A DNA stretch of 38,385 nucleotides from Chromatiales bacterium (GTDB lineage Bacteria > Pseudomonadota > Gammaproteobacteria > Xanthomonadales > SZUA-36): contig JAHEFS010000013.1 of the NCBI GenBank assembly GCA_024640045.1, positions 1-38,385 on the forward strand, read 5' to 3'. Numbering within the stretch: position 1 is the stretch's first letter; every line of letters begins with the position of its first letter. The position numbers were made by a program, and so were the translations under genes. The notes below the pieces were generated by a model. The model ran no database searches. It was not told the DNA's origin and saw only the letters and a program-made list of their open reading frames with translations. Below are positions 21,152 to 28,731 of the stretch, one piece after another.

Positions 21152-21865
21152 ATGAAAGTCCAGACACTCATCAAACGACACCATGCCATTGTATATGATG
21201 GCGAAACCATCGAGGACCCCTCGCCATCCCTGTTCGATCCGGAACATTGGCGCCGGGAGAACGGCCTGCTGGGTTCGGCGCCGGGACGAGGATCAGCCTT
21301 GTTCCTGCAAACAGAATTTGCGTCGGCGGTTTTACGTCGCTATCTGCGTGGTGGCTGGGCGGCACGAGTCAGTCACGATCGTTACCTCTACACCGGCTAC
21401 TCCCGCTCGCGTCCTTTCCGGGAGTTTCACCTGCTGGTCTGGATGCGGCAGCAAGAATTGCCGGTGCCGGAGCCACTGGCGGCCCTGTGTGAACACCGTG
21501 GGGTTTTGAGTCGGGGCGCCTTGTTGACCCACACGATTCCTGGCGCGAGCACACTTGCAGACCTGCTGCCGACAGGAATCGGTCATGTCCCATGGCGGGG
21601 AGTAGGTGCCTGCATCGCGCGATTCCACCAGTCCGGCGTTGACCATGCGGATCTCAATGCCCGAAATATCCTGATGCAGGATGACCCGCAACTTGTTCAC
21701 CTGGTCGATTTCGATCGAGGGCGAGTCAGTCGCGGGCGCGTAGTGGATGGACACCGGAACCTGTCGCGGCTGAGGCGCTCGCTGGAGAAGTGCTGGCCGC
21801 GGGAGAAACGGGAAGAAATCGATGACTGTTGGGACGCGTTGCTGGAGGGGTACCATGGTGGCTAG
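21152..21865 (+). CDS. kdkA: 3-deoxy-D-manno-octulosonic acid (Kdo) kinase
   Basis: A 237-residue kinase-like enzyme that phosphorylates the 4-OH of Kdo in lipid A-Kdo in bacteria with a single Kdo, such as Haemophilus. The catalytic loop HADLNARNIL is at residues 165-174 and the metal-binding DFDRGR at 186-191, the arrangement seen in KdkA and WaaP-like lipopolysaccharide kinases. The segment GGWAARVSHDRYLYTGYSRSRPFREF (about 68-92) matches the N-lobe of the family. ATG 21152 was chosen because a longer start would begin in the promoter -35. The gene overlaps the following GNAT gene by 11 bp. Confidence 0.9.
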   Translation: MKVQTLIKRHHAIVYDGETIEDPSPSLFDPEHWRRENGLLGSAPGRGSALFLQTEFASAVLRRYLRGGWAARVSHDRYLYTGYSRSRPFREFHLLVWMRQQELPVPEPLAALCEHRGVLSRGALLTHTIPGASTLADLLPTGIGHVPWRGVGACIARFHQSGVDHADLNARNILMQDDPQLVHLVDFDRGRVSRGRVVDGHRNLSRLRRSLEKCWPREKREEIDDCWDALLEGYHGG

Positions 21866-22409
21866 CTACCATTCCTCTCGCTTGAGTTTCGTCGATACCC
21901 CGCGTTTGCGCATGGTGCCGGCGACCGCTCGTCTGTTGTCGACTGACCTCGAGGGACGCACGGCTTTGTCAGAGACACTGGGTGTCGAGGTGCCGGAAAA
22001 TTGGCCGCCTGATCTGTACGATCGCCCGGCCATGCAATATGCCCTCCAGCAACTCGGAGACCCATTGGAGCAGGGTTGGTCATTCTGGTACCTGAATTTG
22101 CGGGAACCCGAAGCACCGCAGTTGATTGGCATGTGCGGCTTCAAAGGTCGTCCCGACGCCAGGGGCAGTGTTGAAATCGGCTACTCCATCCTGCGCCAGC
22201 ACCAGAATCGGGGATTTGCCTCTGAGGCCGTTGAAGGCCTGGTCGGCTGGGCTTTTAGTCATCCATCGGTCGTGGAAGTCTCTGCGGAGACGTTGCCTTA
22301 CCTTAGCCAGTCCATTCGGGTTTTAAAAAAATGCGGTTTCTTGCCCACCGGGGCCGGTTCAGAGCATGGCGTGGTGCGCTATGCAGTAGCGCGTTCGCAG
22401 TTGCGCTAG
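21855..22409 (+). CDS. GNAT family N-acetyltransferase (RimJ/RimL-like)
   Basis: A 184-residue acetyltransferase of the RimJ/RimL-like GNAT subgroup. The beginning DTPRLRMVPAT, the strand LIGMCGFKG, the acetyl-CoA motif IGYSILRQHQNRGFASEAVEGLVGWAF (Q/RxxGxG/A-type QNRGFA) and the tail SIRVLKKCGFLPTG are characteristic. GGAGG at 21844-21848 lies 6 bp before ATG 21855, within the end of kdkA, so the two are co-translated. The acceptor is unknown. Members of this subgroup act on protein N termini, small molecules or sugars. Its 3' end is 9 bp from a convergent gene. Confidence 0.88.
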   Translation: MVASYHSSRLSFVDTPRLRMVPATARLLSTDLEGRTALSETLGVEVPENWPPDLYDRPAMQYALQQLGDPLEQGWSFWYLNLREPEAPQLIGMCGFKGRPDARGSVEIGYSILRQHQNRGFASEAVEGLVGWAFSHPSVVEVSAETLPYLSQSIRVLKKCGFLPTGAGSEHGVVRYAVARSQLR

Positions 22410-22418
22410 CCGTTTGAC

Positions 22419-23360
22419 CTACTGGTCCGATTCGAGCGTGGCGAGGCTGGGTCCGCCAGCGGAATTTGCCTGGCAGAGGTTGGGTAGCCGTAATTCCGAA
22501 GTCTCTCGCAACTGCAAGTGTTGGTATCGTGCCTTCAGTTGTGCCTCATCCTGCACGGTGTAGAGGGCCGGGCGCCGCTGGTAGTTGTCACAGTACTGCA
22601 GGAAGCGTGCCTTCATGTGTGGATAAAGTAGCTGGTCATAGTGATTGATATTCAGAGCTTCGTCCCAGTAAACGTTGACGTGGTCTGAAAAATCGAAAGA
22701 CCTCTGAATTATCCAGAGGCCATCTTTCCATTTCAGGATCGCGGGCTTGCCTGGAACGATATCGTCTTCGAACAGGCTTCGGTAAAACCGGTGGCCTTCA
22801 TAGTTCGCCACGAGATCGGCATTGGAGTAGGAGCCAGTGGTCATCTGCCCGAACAGCGCGCGTTCTGTGTAGGCGGAATGTTCAGCGGCCCGGGCCTCGT
22901 CCCCATAACGGAGATAGCGGCGGTAGAATTTGCGGCCCTGGGAGAGAAAGTGCCCCAGTTTGTCCGAACCGATCAATACCTCATTGACCTTGATCGTGGG
23001 GCCGACACCAAACAAGGCCGCAACGCGCGTGGCCCAGATGGGGTGGTCTGAATAAATGGATTCGCGCCTGGGGGTACTGAGTTTTTCGACTTCCGGTGAG
23101 TTCATGGCCCACCGTTCGAGCCTGTCCACCCAGTGATGCCCGCCAATGCTGTGATAGATGTGATTGACCACGCGCATGTCGTCGCGTGGGCCACGCCAGT
23201 CGGCGACCGCTTCACCGATTACGAGGTTGACCCGTTGGTTGAGCAGGTCCGTGGAGTCGGCAATCGGCTCCAGCCGGTTACTGAACTGGTCGGTCTCGTA
23301 CGCCCCACCGGAGGGTGGGGCGGCGAGGATGAGTAAACCGATCAGCGCCAGATATCTCAG
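22419..23360 (-). CDS. Exported protein of unknown function, apparent CTG start
   Basis: I do not recognise the family. An ATG at 23177 gives 252 residues, but the frame is open well upstream with no ATG, GTG or TTG. It reads through a clear signal peptide, (M/L)RYLALIGLLILAAPPSGGA, beginning at CTG 23360. GGGGA (23370-23366) lies 5 nt before that CTG, and the upstream barrel gene stops 11 bp before it. I therefore extend the gene to 23360 (about 313 residues). Visible motifs are GSDKLGHFLSQGRKFYRRYL and NYEGHRFYRSLF. The DKxxH pattern recalls small periplasmic or lipoprotein families, but that is only resemblance. A sequencing error or a mutated ATG is an alternative to real CTG initiation. 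It is probably periplasmic and co-expressed with the barrel protein. Confidence 0.65.
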   Translation of the reverse strand: MRYLALIGLLILAAPPSGGAYETDQFSNRLEPIADSTDLLNQRVNLVIGEAVADWRGPRDDMRVVNHIYHSIGGHHWVDRLERWAMNSPEVEKLSTPRRESIYSDHPIWATRVAALFGVGPTIKVNEVLIGSDKLGHFLSQGRKFYRRYLRYGDEARAAEHSAYTERALFGQMTTGSYSNADLVANYEGHRFYRSLFEDDIVPGKPAILKWKDGLWIIQRSFDFSDHVNVYWDEALNINHYDQLLYPHMKARFLQYCDNYQRRPALYTVQDEAQLKARYQHLQLRETSELRLPNLCQANSAGGPSLATLESDQ

Positions 23361-23371
23361 GGCAGTCCCCG

Positions 23372-24151
23372 TCAGAAACGATAGTTGAAGTTGAACAAGG
23401 TGTGCTCGCGGTCGCCGAAGCCGACTTCGAAGGTCAGGGCGGCTTTCTTGCTGAATTCATGCCTGACGCCGATGGCGGTATTCCAGTCGTCGGCTCCGCC
23501 CAGCACAACATCAAAATCAATCAGGCCGAGCACGGGTAACTCCACCTTGCCGCGGTGGGTTTCTTCGGTGTCCAGGTACAAACCACCGACCCAGAACTGC
23601 CAATTCTGCCGAACCAGGCCGATGCGCGGCTGGATGGTAGTTGACGTGACAGAAGATTCAAAGTTGCCGCCCAGGTCTGTGTCGGTAAATGTGGTGGTGA
23701 GACTGGTAAACCAGTTTTCGTTGCCATAGACAAGAGTAAAGCCCAAGCCCAAAACCGTTCCGTCGGAGTCCACGGCGAGTTCTCCCAGCGGGAAGGGCAG
23801 GCCTTGCACTGGAGCCTTGCTGAGGTCGATAAGCGTTTCGGACTGGAGTTGGCCGACGATACCAAAGACGTTGAGGAACGGCAGAATCCAGGCGTCGAGC
23901 TTCAAATCAAAGTGTTGGACCTCGTTCGTCACGGCGAGCAGAGATGTGTCGTCAAGCGAAATGCCGGGCAAGTCAAAATCAAGATAATCGATGTCGTAGT
24001 TCTGATCCATGGTGTAGAAATCAAGACCGATGCCGAATGGCAGAGGCAACTCGACATCACCGACACGGTCCTGCCAGAAGGGCAGGCGCGACTCCGCGGA
24101 GGCCCCCAGGGGCAACAACAGCGACAAGAGCAAGGGCAGCAGACGGCGCAT
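23372..24151 (-). CDS. Outer-membrane beta-barrel-like protein
   Basis: A 259-residue protein with a signal peptide (MRRLLPLLLSLLLPLGASA). Many alternating hydrophobic strands follow (VLGLGFTLVYGNENWF, TTIQPRIGLVRQNWQFWVGGLYL), ending in a phenylalanine after NFNY, the usual C-terminal signature for insertion by the BAM complex. This supports an outer-membrane barrel of roughly 10-12 strands. I do not recognise a specific family or ligand. AAGGAG precedes the ATG with good spacing. The downstream exported gene follows 11 bp later, so both probably form one envelope module. Confidence 0.72.
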   Translation of the reverse strand: MRRLLPLLLSLLLPLGASAESRLPFWQDRVGDVELPLPFGIGLDFYTMDQNYDIDYLDFDLPGISLDDTSLLAVTNEVQHFDLKLDAWILPFLNVFGIVGQLQSETLIDLSKAPVQGLPFPLGELAVDSDGTVLGLGFTLVYGNENWFTSLTTTFTDTDLGGNFESSVTSTTIQPRIGLVRQNWQFWVGGLYLDTEETHRGKVELPVLGLIDFDVVLGGADDWNTAIGVRHEFSKKAALTFEVGFGDREHTLFNFNYRF

Positions 24152-24180
24152 GTGATTCTCCTTATTTTACAGCCGGGGAG

Positions 24181-24210
24181 ATTATAGCCAGTGCGCCCGG
24201 CAATTTCTCA
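24181..24210 (-). promoter_or_regulatory. Promoter of the barrel gene unit
   Basis: On the minus strand a perfect -10 TATAAT (24186-24181) is preceded at 18 bp by a weak -35 TGAGAA (24210-24205). It lies 30 bp upstream of the ATG at 24151. Only the -10 box is convincing. Confidence 0.5.
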
Positions 24211-24276
24211 TGAAGATGCATTTCCGGGCCGTATTTCAGGCTTGTAACGGCCAATCCGCAAATGACTTTTGGACTA

Positions 24277-24322
24277 TTGCGTTTTTAAAAAATAAGATCA
24301 TAATGATATCAAATTAATATCA
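24277..24322 (+). promoter_or_regulatory. AT-rich promoter and palindrome before the SPFH gene
   Basis: TTGCGT (24277-24282), 16-bp spacer, CATAAT (24299-24304). Immediately at and downstream of the -10 lies an inverted repeat, TGATAT (24304-24309) and ATATCA (24317-24322) with a 7-bp AT core. It is positioned where a repressor could block initiation. The interval is conspicuously AT-rich compared with its surroundings. Confidence 0.5.
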
Positions 24323-24335
24323 ATCGAGGCGTGTC

Positions 24336-25217
24336 ATGATAAAAGAAATCAACCGCAAGTGTGCTTCTGGATACCTGGCGCTGGTGATTATCCCTGTGCT
24401 GAACATCCTGGATGCTTGGCTGTTTTATAAAGCCGTCAATGCCGAGTATGTGGCAGGGATTTTTCTCACGGTGTTGAGTTTCATCGTCATCCTGATTTGT
24501 TACAAGGGGTTTTTCATGGTGCATCCCAACCAGGCCAAGGTTTTGCAGTTGTTTGGCGCCTACGTGGGCAGCGTCAGGGAAACGGGTTTGCGCTGGGCCA
24601 ATCCTTTTTATTCAAAGGAGGCGGTTTCGCTTCGGGTACGTAATTTCGAGAGCGAGGTGCTCAAGGTCAACGACAGTTCGGGTAACCCGATCAAGATTGC
24701 CGCCGTGGTCGTATGGAAAGTGGTGGATTCGGCTGAAGCAATATTCGAAGTGGATGATTACGAAAGCTTCGTCCATATCCAGTCCGAGGCGGCTGTGCGG
24801 AACCTCGCAACGTCGTATCCCTATGAGATCCACGACAGTGATGTGCAGGAAGGTACGATCGCGTTGCGCAGTGACCCACAGGAGATTGCAACCAAGCTCC
24901 AGGCAGAAGTTCAGGACCGGCTCGACAAGGCGGGAATGGAAGTGATTGAAGCCCGAATTTCGCACCTGGCGTACGCCGAAGAAATCGCCAGTGCCATGCT
25001 TAAACGACAGCAGGCACAGGCCATTGTCGCGGCTCGGCGGCAGATCGTCGACGGTGCGGTAGGCATGGTGAAGATGGCGCTTGATGAGTTGAAAGAGCAG
25101 GGCGTGATCGAACTGGACGATGAACGCAAGGCGGCTATGGTCAGCAACCTGCTGGTGGTCCTGTGTGGCGAGGAGAATGCGCAACCGGTGCTGAATACCG
25201 GTTCGCTGTATAGCTGA
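24336..25217 (+). CDS. SPFH (band 7) domain membrane protein
   Basis: A 293-residue protein with two N-terminal membrane segments (about 12-34 and 40-62). A stomatin/prohibitin/flotillin/HflK domain follows (about 63-250): [48 protein letters not shown] in parts, and a helical coiled region [19 protein letters not shown]. Such proteins form large membrane rings or microdomains and often modulate proteases or other membrane proteins. The specific partner here is unknown. GAGG at 24326-24329 precedes the ATG by 6 bp. A 62-residue ribbon-helix-helix gene starts 12 bp after the stop and is probably co-transcribed. Confidence 0.9.
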   Translation: MIKEINRKCASGYLALVIIPVLNILDAWLFYKAVNAEYVAGIFLTVLSFIVILICYKGFFMVHPNQAKVLQLFGAYVGSVRETGLRWANPFYSKEAVSLRVRNFESEVLKVNDSSGNPIKIAAVVVWKVVDSAEAIFEVDDYESFVHIQSEAAVRNLATSYPYEIHDSDVQEGTIALRSDPQEIATKLQAEVQDRLDKAGMEVIEARISHLAYAEEIASAMLKRQQAQAIVAARRQIVDGAVGMVKMALDELKEQGVIELDDERKAAMVSNLLVVLCGEENAQPVLNTGSLYS

Positions 25218-25229
25218 TTCGGGACGACT

Positions 25230-25418
25230 GTGTCCAAAAAAGCGTATCCACTCCGCATTGGAGAAGACATCTGGGAAGCGGTCCGCCGCTGGTCCGACGA
25301 CGAACTGCGTAGCGTCAACGCGCAGATCGAGTACCTGCTCAGGGACGCCTTGCGTAAAGCAGGGCGTCTGCCCGGTAACGAGGCCGCAAGCCTAAAGGAT
25401 GATTCCGGTGATGAGTGA
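25230..25418 (+). CDS. Small Arc-like ribbon-helix-helix protein
   Basis: A 62-residue protein with the ribbon-helix-helix layout: a strand AYPLRI (5-10), helix [15 protein letters not shown] (12-26), turn RSVNA, and helix [14 protein letters not shown] (33-46), followed by an acidic tail. The RSVNAQI turn is characteristic of the Arc/MetJ superfamily, DNA-binding dimers that often regulate their own operon. Start is GTG; the upstream GGGAC is a weak ribosome-binding site, so coupling to the SPFH gene is likely. No toxin gene follows: the next gene is convergent 10 bp away, so this is not an ordinary toxin-antitoxin pair. Its target could be the palindrome at 24304-24322 (inference). Confidence 0.75.
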   Translation: MSKKAYPLRIGEDIWEAVRRWSDDELRSVNAQIEYLLRDALRKAGRLPGNEAASLKDDSGDE

Positions 25419-25428
25419 GGTGAGAACG

Positions 25429-26298
25429 CTATCCTCCGGCCAACTCTGTCTTGGTTTTAAGAACCCTCAGTAATATGGCAGGTTCCGGCCGGATACGGTA
25501 ATTGTCCGCCAGCTCGCCGTGGACGATGCGACCATCGCTGTCGACCACGAAGACAGCAGGTCGAGCGGTATCGGATGGGTAACCCAGAGCCTGCAGGCCC
25601 ATTGGTGTACCCCACGGGACCCGCACACCGAGTTGCCGAGCCGCACGATTTTCCGGGTCCTGCAGAAATTGCATGGGGACCTGGAACCGTTTGGCCAGGT
25701 CTTGCAGATATCTCAATGGCTGGGAACTGATAATCAAAACACGAGCACCAGCTGCTTCCACATCCTGCCAGCTGGCCGCCATTTCCTCGACTTGCCCCAT
25801 GCAGAATGGACACCAGTTTCCGCGGATGAAAATCAGGATATGGGGTTGCCCGCGAAGCAGCCCGGCATTGATGGTTTGATTATCCAGGTTACGCAGCGTG
25901 AAATCCGGCAACAGTGATCCGGGTGCCATGGATGTGCTGGATGCCGGAGCGAAGGCGGAGTACCAGCGCAGGTAGGCCAACCAGGCAGCCATCGACAGAC
26001 CAGCCCAGATGTGTATGGCACCTGCCGCCTGGCCATACCGCCATTGCGCGGCCATGCACATCACCAATCCCAGCCCGCCGAGAATGCTGTGTTCCACCGG
26101 GTGGCGCTGCGTGCGTGGGGGTCGGGTCAGAAAAACCCGGGTGAAAAATGCCAAGGGACTCAACGAGGCCAGGGCGAGGCCGAACCAGGACAACAAGGGT
26201 TCCTGCCCGCGTACCAGCTGCGCAAGGGCGAATAGGGAAGCGACCAGAATCCAGGCGATAAAACCCGTGATGAAGAGAGACTTCATCAATTGCTGCAT
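25429..26298 (-). CDS. Membrane-anchored peroxiredoxin/thioredoxin-like protein
   Basis: A 289-residue protein with about four N-terminal membrane helices (6-30, 36-56, 71-88, 93-116) and a C-terminal AhpC/TSA-type thioredoxin fold from about residue 125. The redox motif is NWCPFCMGQ with Cys163 and Cys166, a CxxC pair suited to disulfide exchange. Strands such as HILIFIRG and AVFVVDSDGRIVHG are typical of the fold. The ATG at 26298 overlaps the stop of the upstream Lon-like gene (TGATG), so translation is coupled and a longer reading from 26367 is not needed. Which side of the membrane the thiol domain faces cannot be decided here. Confidence 0.82.
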   Translation of the reverse strand: MQQLMKSLFITGFIAWILVASLFALAQLVRGQEPLLSWFGLALASLSPLAFFTRVFLTRPPRTQRHPVEHSILGGLGLVMCMAAQWRYGQAAGAIHIWAGLSMAAWLAYLRWYSAFAPASSTSMAPGSLLPDFTLRNLDNQTINAGLLRGQPHILIFIRGNWCPFCMGQVEEMAASWQDVEAAGARVLIISSQPLRYLQDLAKRFQVPMQFLQDPENRAARQLGVRVPWGTPMGLQALGYPSDTARPAVFVVDSDGRIVHGELADNYRIRPEPAILLRVLKTKTELAGG

Positions 26299-28700
26299 CA
26301 GGGCAGGTTCGCGTCTTGTGCCGTTGGCTGGGTCAGCGTCTTTCGCCAGAATTCTGCCGCTCGGCACTTGGCCAGGTTCAGCAGTGTGCCGTCTGGATAA
26401 TTGCCGTCTTCATCCCTGTCACCTGCAGGCATGGCAGTGAGGATTTCCAGCGCTTCACAAACATCGGAAACAGCGTACACGTGAAACTGGCCCTTGCCAC
26501 AAGCCTGCACAACTTCTTCACGGAGCATCAGGTCGCCGGCGTTCGCCCGGGGTATCAGCACGCCTTGATGGCCATCAAGCCCCATGGTTTTGCAGGCGTC
26601 AAAAAACCCTTCGATCTTCTCGTTGACCCCGCCCACGGCCTGGATATGACCGAGTTGGTCAATGGCACCGGTCATGGCGATTCCCTGGCGGATCGGGACG
26701 CCGGTCAGCGCGCTCAGCAGACAGCAAATTTCGGCGCCTGAGGCCGAGTCGCCATCGATGCCACCGTAGCTCTGTTCGAATGCGATGGAGGCGCTGAACG
26801 CCAGTGGGTGGTCGGAGCGCAGCAGGTGACGGAGCAATCCGCCCAGGATATGAAACCCTTTGGTATGAATTGCCCCTGAGAGTTCCGAAGCCCCCTCGAT
26901 ATTGATGATGCCGGCCTGGCCCGCGGCGATGGTTGCGGTCAGGCGCGCCGGGAAGCCATAGCTCAAAGGGCCCGCGTGAATGACCGCCAGCCCATTGATC
27001 TGCCCTACCACTTTGCCAGCGGTCGCGATGCGGATGGTTTCATCGCTGATCAATTCCTGGAACCGACGCGCCGGCAGACTTGCACGAAATCGTGTGCGGC
27101 TGATGGTATCCTCGACATGCTGGCGCTGTACCTGCTCGGAATCTGACTTGCGTGCAATGTAGGATGCTTCGCGGACAATATCCGCTAGCCGTCCGAAACG
27201 AGCTGAGATTTTTCCCTTGCGCGCGGCAATTCGCGCGCCGTGTTCGGCCAATGCGGCCACGCCGCCCGCGGAGAAATGGGGCAACCCTTCTTCCTGGCTT
27301 AGCCGGGCAAGCACGCCAGCGTATTGAGCGACGCCTTCTTCGGTTCGTTCTATTTCAGAGTCAAAGTCCGCCAATACCTTGAACAGGTCCGAAAAATCCT
27401 GGTCCAGTTGGTCCAGTTGATAGTACAGGCCACCGCTGCCGATCATGATGATGCGTACAGAAATATCGATGGGTTCAGGTTTCAGTGAATGTGCAATGAA
27501 AGGCCAGCCCAGCTCGCTTGGTACGATTTCCACGGAACTCGTGCGCAGGCTACGCATCAGCATGCGCCACGCGCCCGGCTCAGTGAGCAGGTCGTGTGCA
27601 TCGAGAATCAGGAATCCACCATCGGCCAGGACCAGCGAACCAGCACGAATGCCGCGATAGTTGGAAACGGATTGCCCCCCGGGAACAAATTCGGTTTCAA
27701 CGGTTCCCAGAAGATTCTGGACGCTCGGTGAATTTTCAATGATCACCGGGCTTTCGTCTTCATCCTCGTGGCTTCGTACCACGTTGACGCCATAAGCGAG
27801 GTGTGGGTCAGGCAGTTGGCCATCAGGGTCCCCGGGAACCCGGTTCTCGATGGTATCGTTGATGACTTCCTCAATGAAACAGGAAACCGATTCGCAGTCC
27901 ATCTGCCTGACGATTTCCCGCGTGAGGTTCTCGAGGATCTTGCGCGCTTCACCATCGATTAAATCCTGCATGGACTCCATGCCCGACAAGTAAACCCGGT
28001 TGGCCTGTTCCGACACCTCCGTCATTCGTTTGCTGTACTGGCGAATTTTGTCCTCTACCCGCGTCAGCTCGGCACGATCGACCTTGCCCGCGGCCACCAT
28101 TTTATTGAATTGTTCCGGCGACACCGGTTTTCCGTCAATGACGGGGAAGATCGCGGTCTGGGAATATGGGCCGGCCTGCAGTTGTACCAGGGTGAGCCCG
28201 TTGTCATGGAGTTCGCTCTCCAGCGGTTCGGTGATGTGCTGAAGTTCCTGTTGAGTCTGTTCCTTGATGGCTTCTCGCCGCGACTTCATCGGTTCGCTAT
28301 TGAGGGCGTCTACCATTCGGTTCTGGATGAAATCGGCCAATTCTTTCATCATTCGGCGAAAGACAGGGCCCATCCCCGCTTTCAGGGTGATTAGCCGGGG
28401 CCGATCCGGCTGTGAAAAGTTGTGCACGTAGCACCGATCCAGCTTCCTTCTGGCCTTGGGTTTCAGCTCGCGCAAAAGTGAATGGACCATGGTCATGCGG
28501 CCGGTGCCGCTGACGCCTCGCACATACACATTTTGCCCCGGGGCATCGCATTCAACCCCAAAGCGCATGGCCTCCAACGCGATGGGTTGACCGACAATGC
28601 CCTTGGCCGGGTCCACCTCGGAGGTTGAAACAAAAGGAAGTTGGTGTTCGTCGACTCGCCACCGGAGTTCTGCCGGTGGAACTTCGGATGCGTATTTCAC
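26298..28700 (-). CDS. Lon-related ATP-dependent protease (AAA_32/LonC type)
   Basis: An 800-residue protease related to E. coli YcbZ and other Lon-like proteins that lack the Lon N-terminal domain. A nucleotide-binding loop GVSGTGRM is at 62-69; arginine in place of the Walker A lysine is usual in this subfamily. A long helical insert covers about 115-280. The Walker B-like segment LADGGFLILDAHDL is at 358-371. The C-terminal Lon protease domain has the catalytic Ser652 in GGIDGDSASGAE and Lys695 in GGVNEKIEGFF. The start is GTG at 28700 with GAGG 6 bp upstream. A possible -10 (TATAAT, 28736-28731) lies at the end of the preceding gene. It is coupled to the downstream redox protein. Confidence 0.92.
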   Translation of the reverse strand: MKYASEVPPAELRWRVDEHQLPFVSTSEVDPAKGIVGQPIALEAMRFGVECDAPGQNVYVRGVSGTGRMTMVHSLLRELKPKARRKLDRCYVHNFSQPDRPRLITLKAGMGPVFRRMMKELADFIQNRMVDALNSEPMKSRREAIKEQTQQELQHITEPLESELHDNGLTLVQLQAGPYSQTAIFPVIDGKPVSPEQFNKMVAAGKVDRAELTRVEDKIRQYSKRMTEVSEQANRVYLSGMESMQDLIDGEARKILENLTREIVRQMDCESVSCFIEEVINDTIENRVPGDPDGQLPDPHLAYGVNVVRSHEDEDESPVIIENSPSVQNLLGTVETEFVPGGQSVSNYRGIRAGSLVLADGGFLILDAHDLLTEPGAWRMLMRSLRTSSVEIVPSELGWPFIAHSLKPEPIDISVRIIMIGSGGLYYQLDQLDQDFSDLFKVLADFDSEIERTEEGVAQYAGVLARLSQEEGLPHFSAGGVAALAEHGARIAARKGKISARFGRLADIVREASYIARKSDSEQVQRQHVEDTISRTRFRASLPARRFQELISDETIRIATAGKVVGQINGLAVIHAGPLSYGFPARLTATIAAGQAGIINIEGASELSGAIHTKGFHILGGLLRHLLRSDHPLAFSASIAFEQSYGGIDGDSASGAEICCLLSALTGVPIRQGIAMTGAIDQLGHIQAVGGVNEKIEGFFDACKTMGLDGHQGVLIPRANAGDLMLREEVVQACGKGQFHVYAVSDVCEALEILTAMPAGDRDEDGNYPDGTLLNLAKCRAAEFWRKTLTQPTAQDANLP

Positions 28701-28731
28701 GGGTGCCTCATCTTGCCGCTACATGACGGCA

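Noticed and set aside
25230-25418. Antitoxin of a toxin-antitoxin pair
   Set aside because: The neighbours are an SPFH membrane protein and a convergent redox gene; no small toxin-like gene lies beside it.
28480-28520. Arginine replacing the Walker A lysine in the Lon-like protease as a sign of inactivity
   Set aside because: GTGR in place of GTGK is usual in this Lon-related subfamily, and the Ser-Lys protease dyad is intact.
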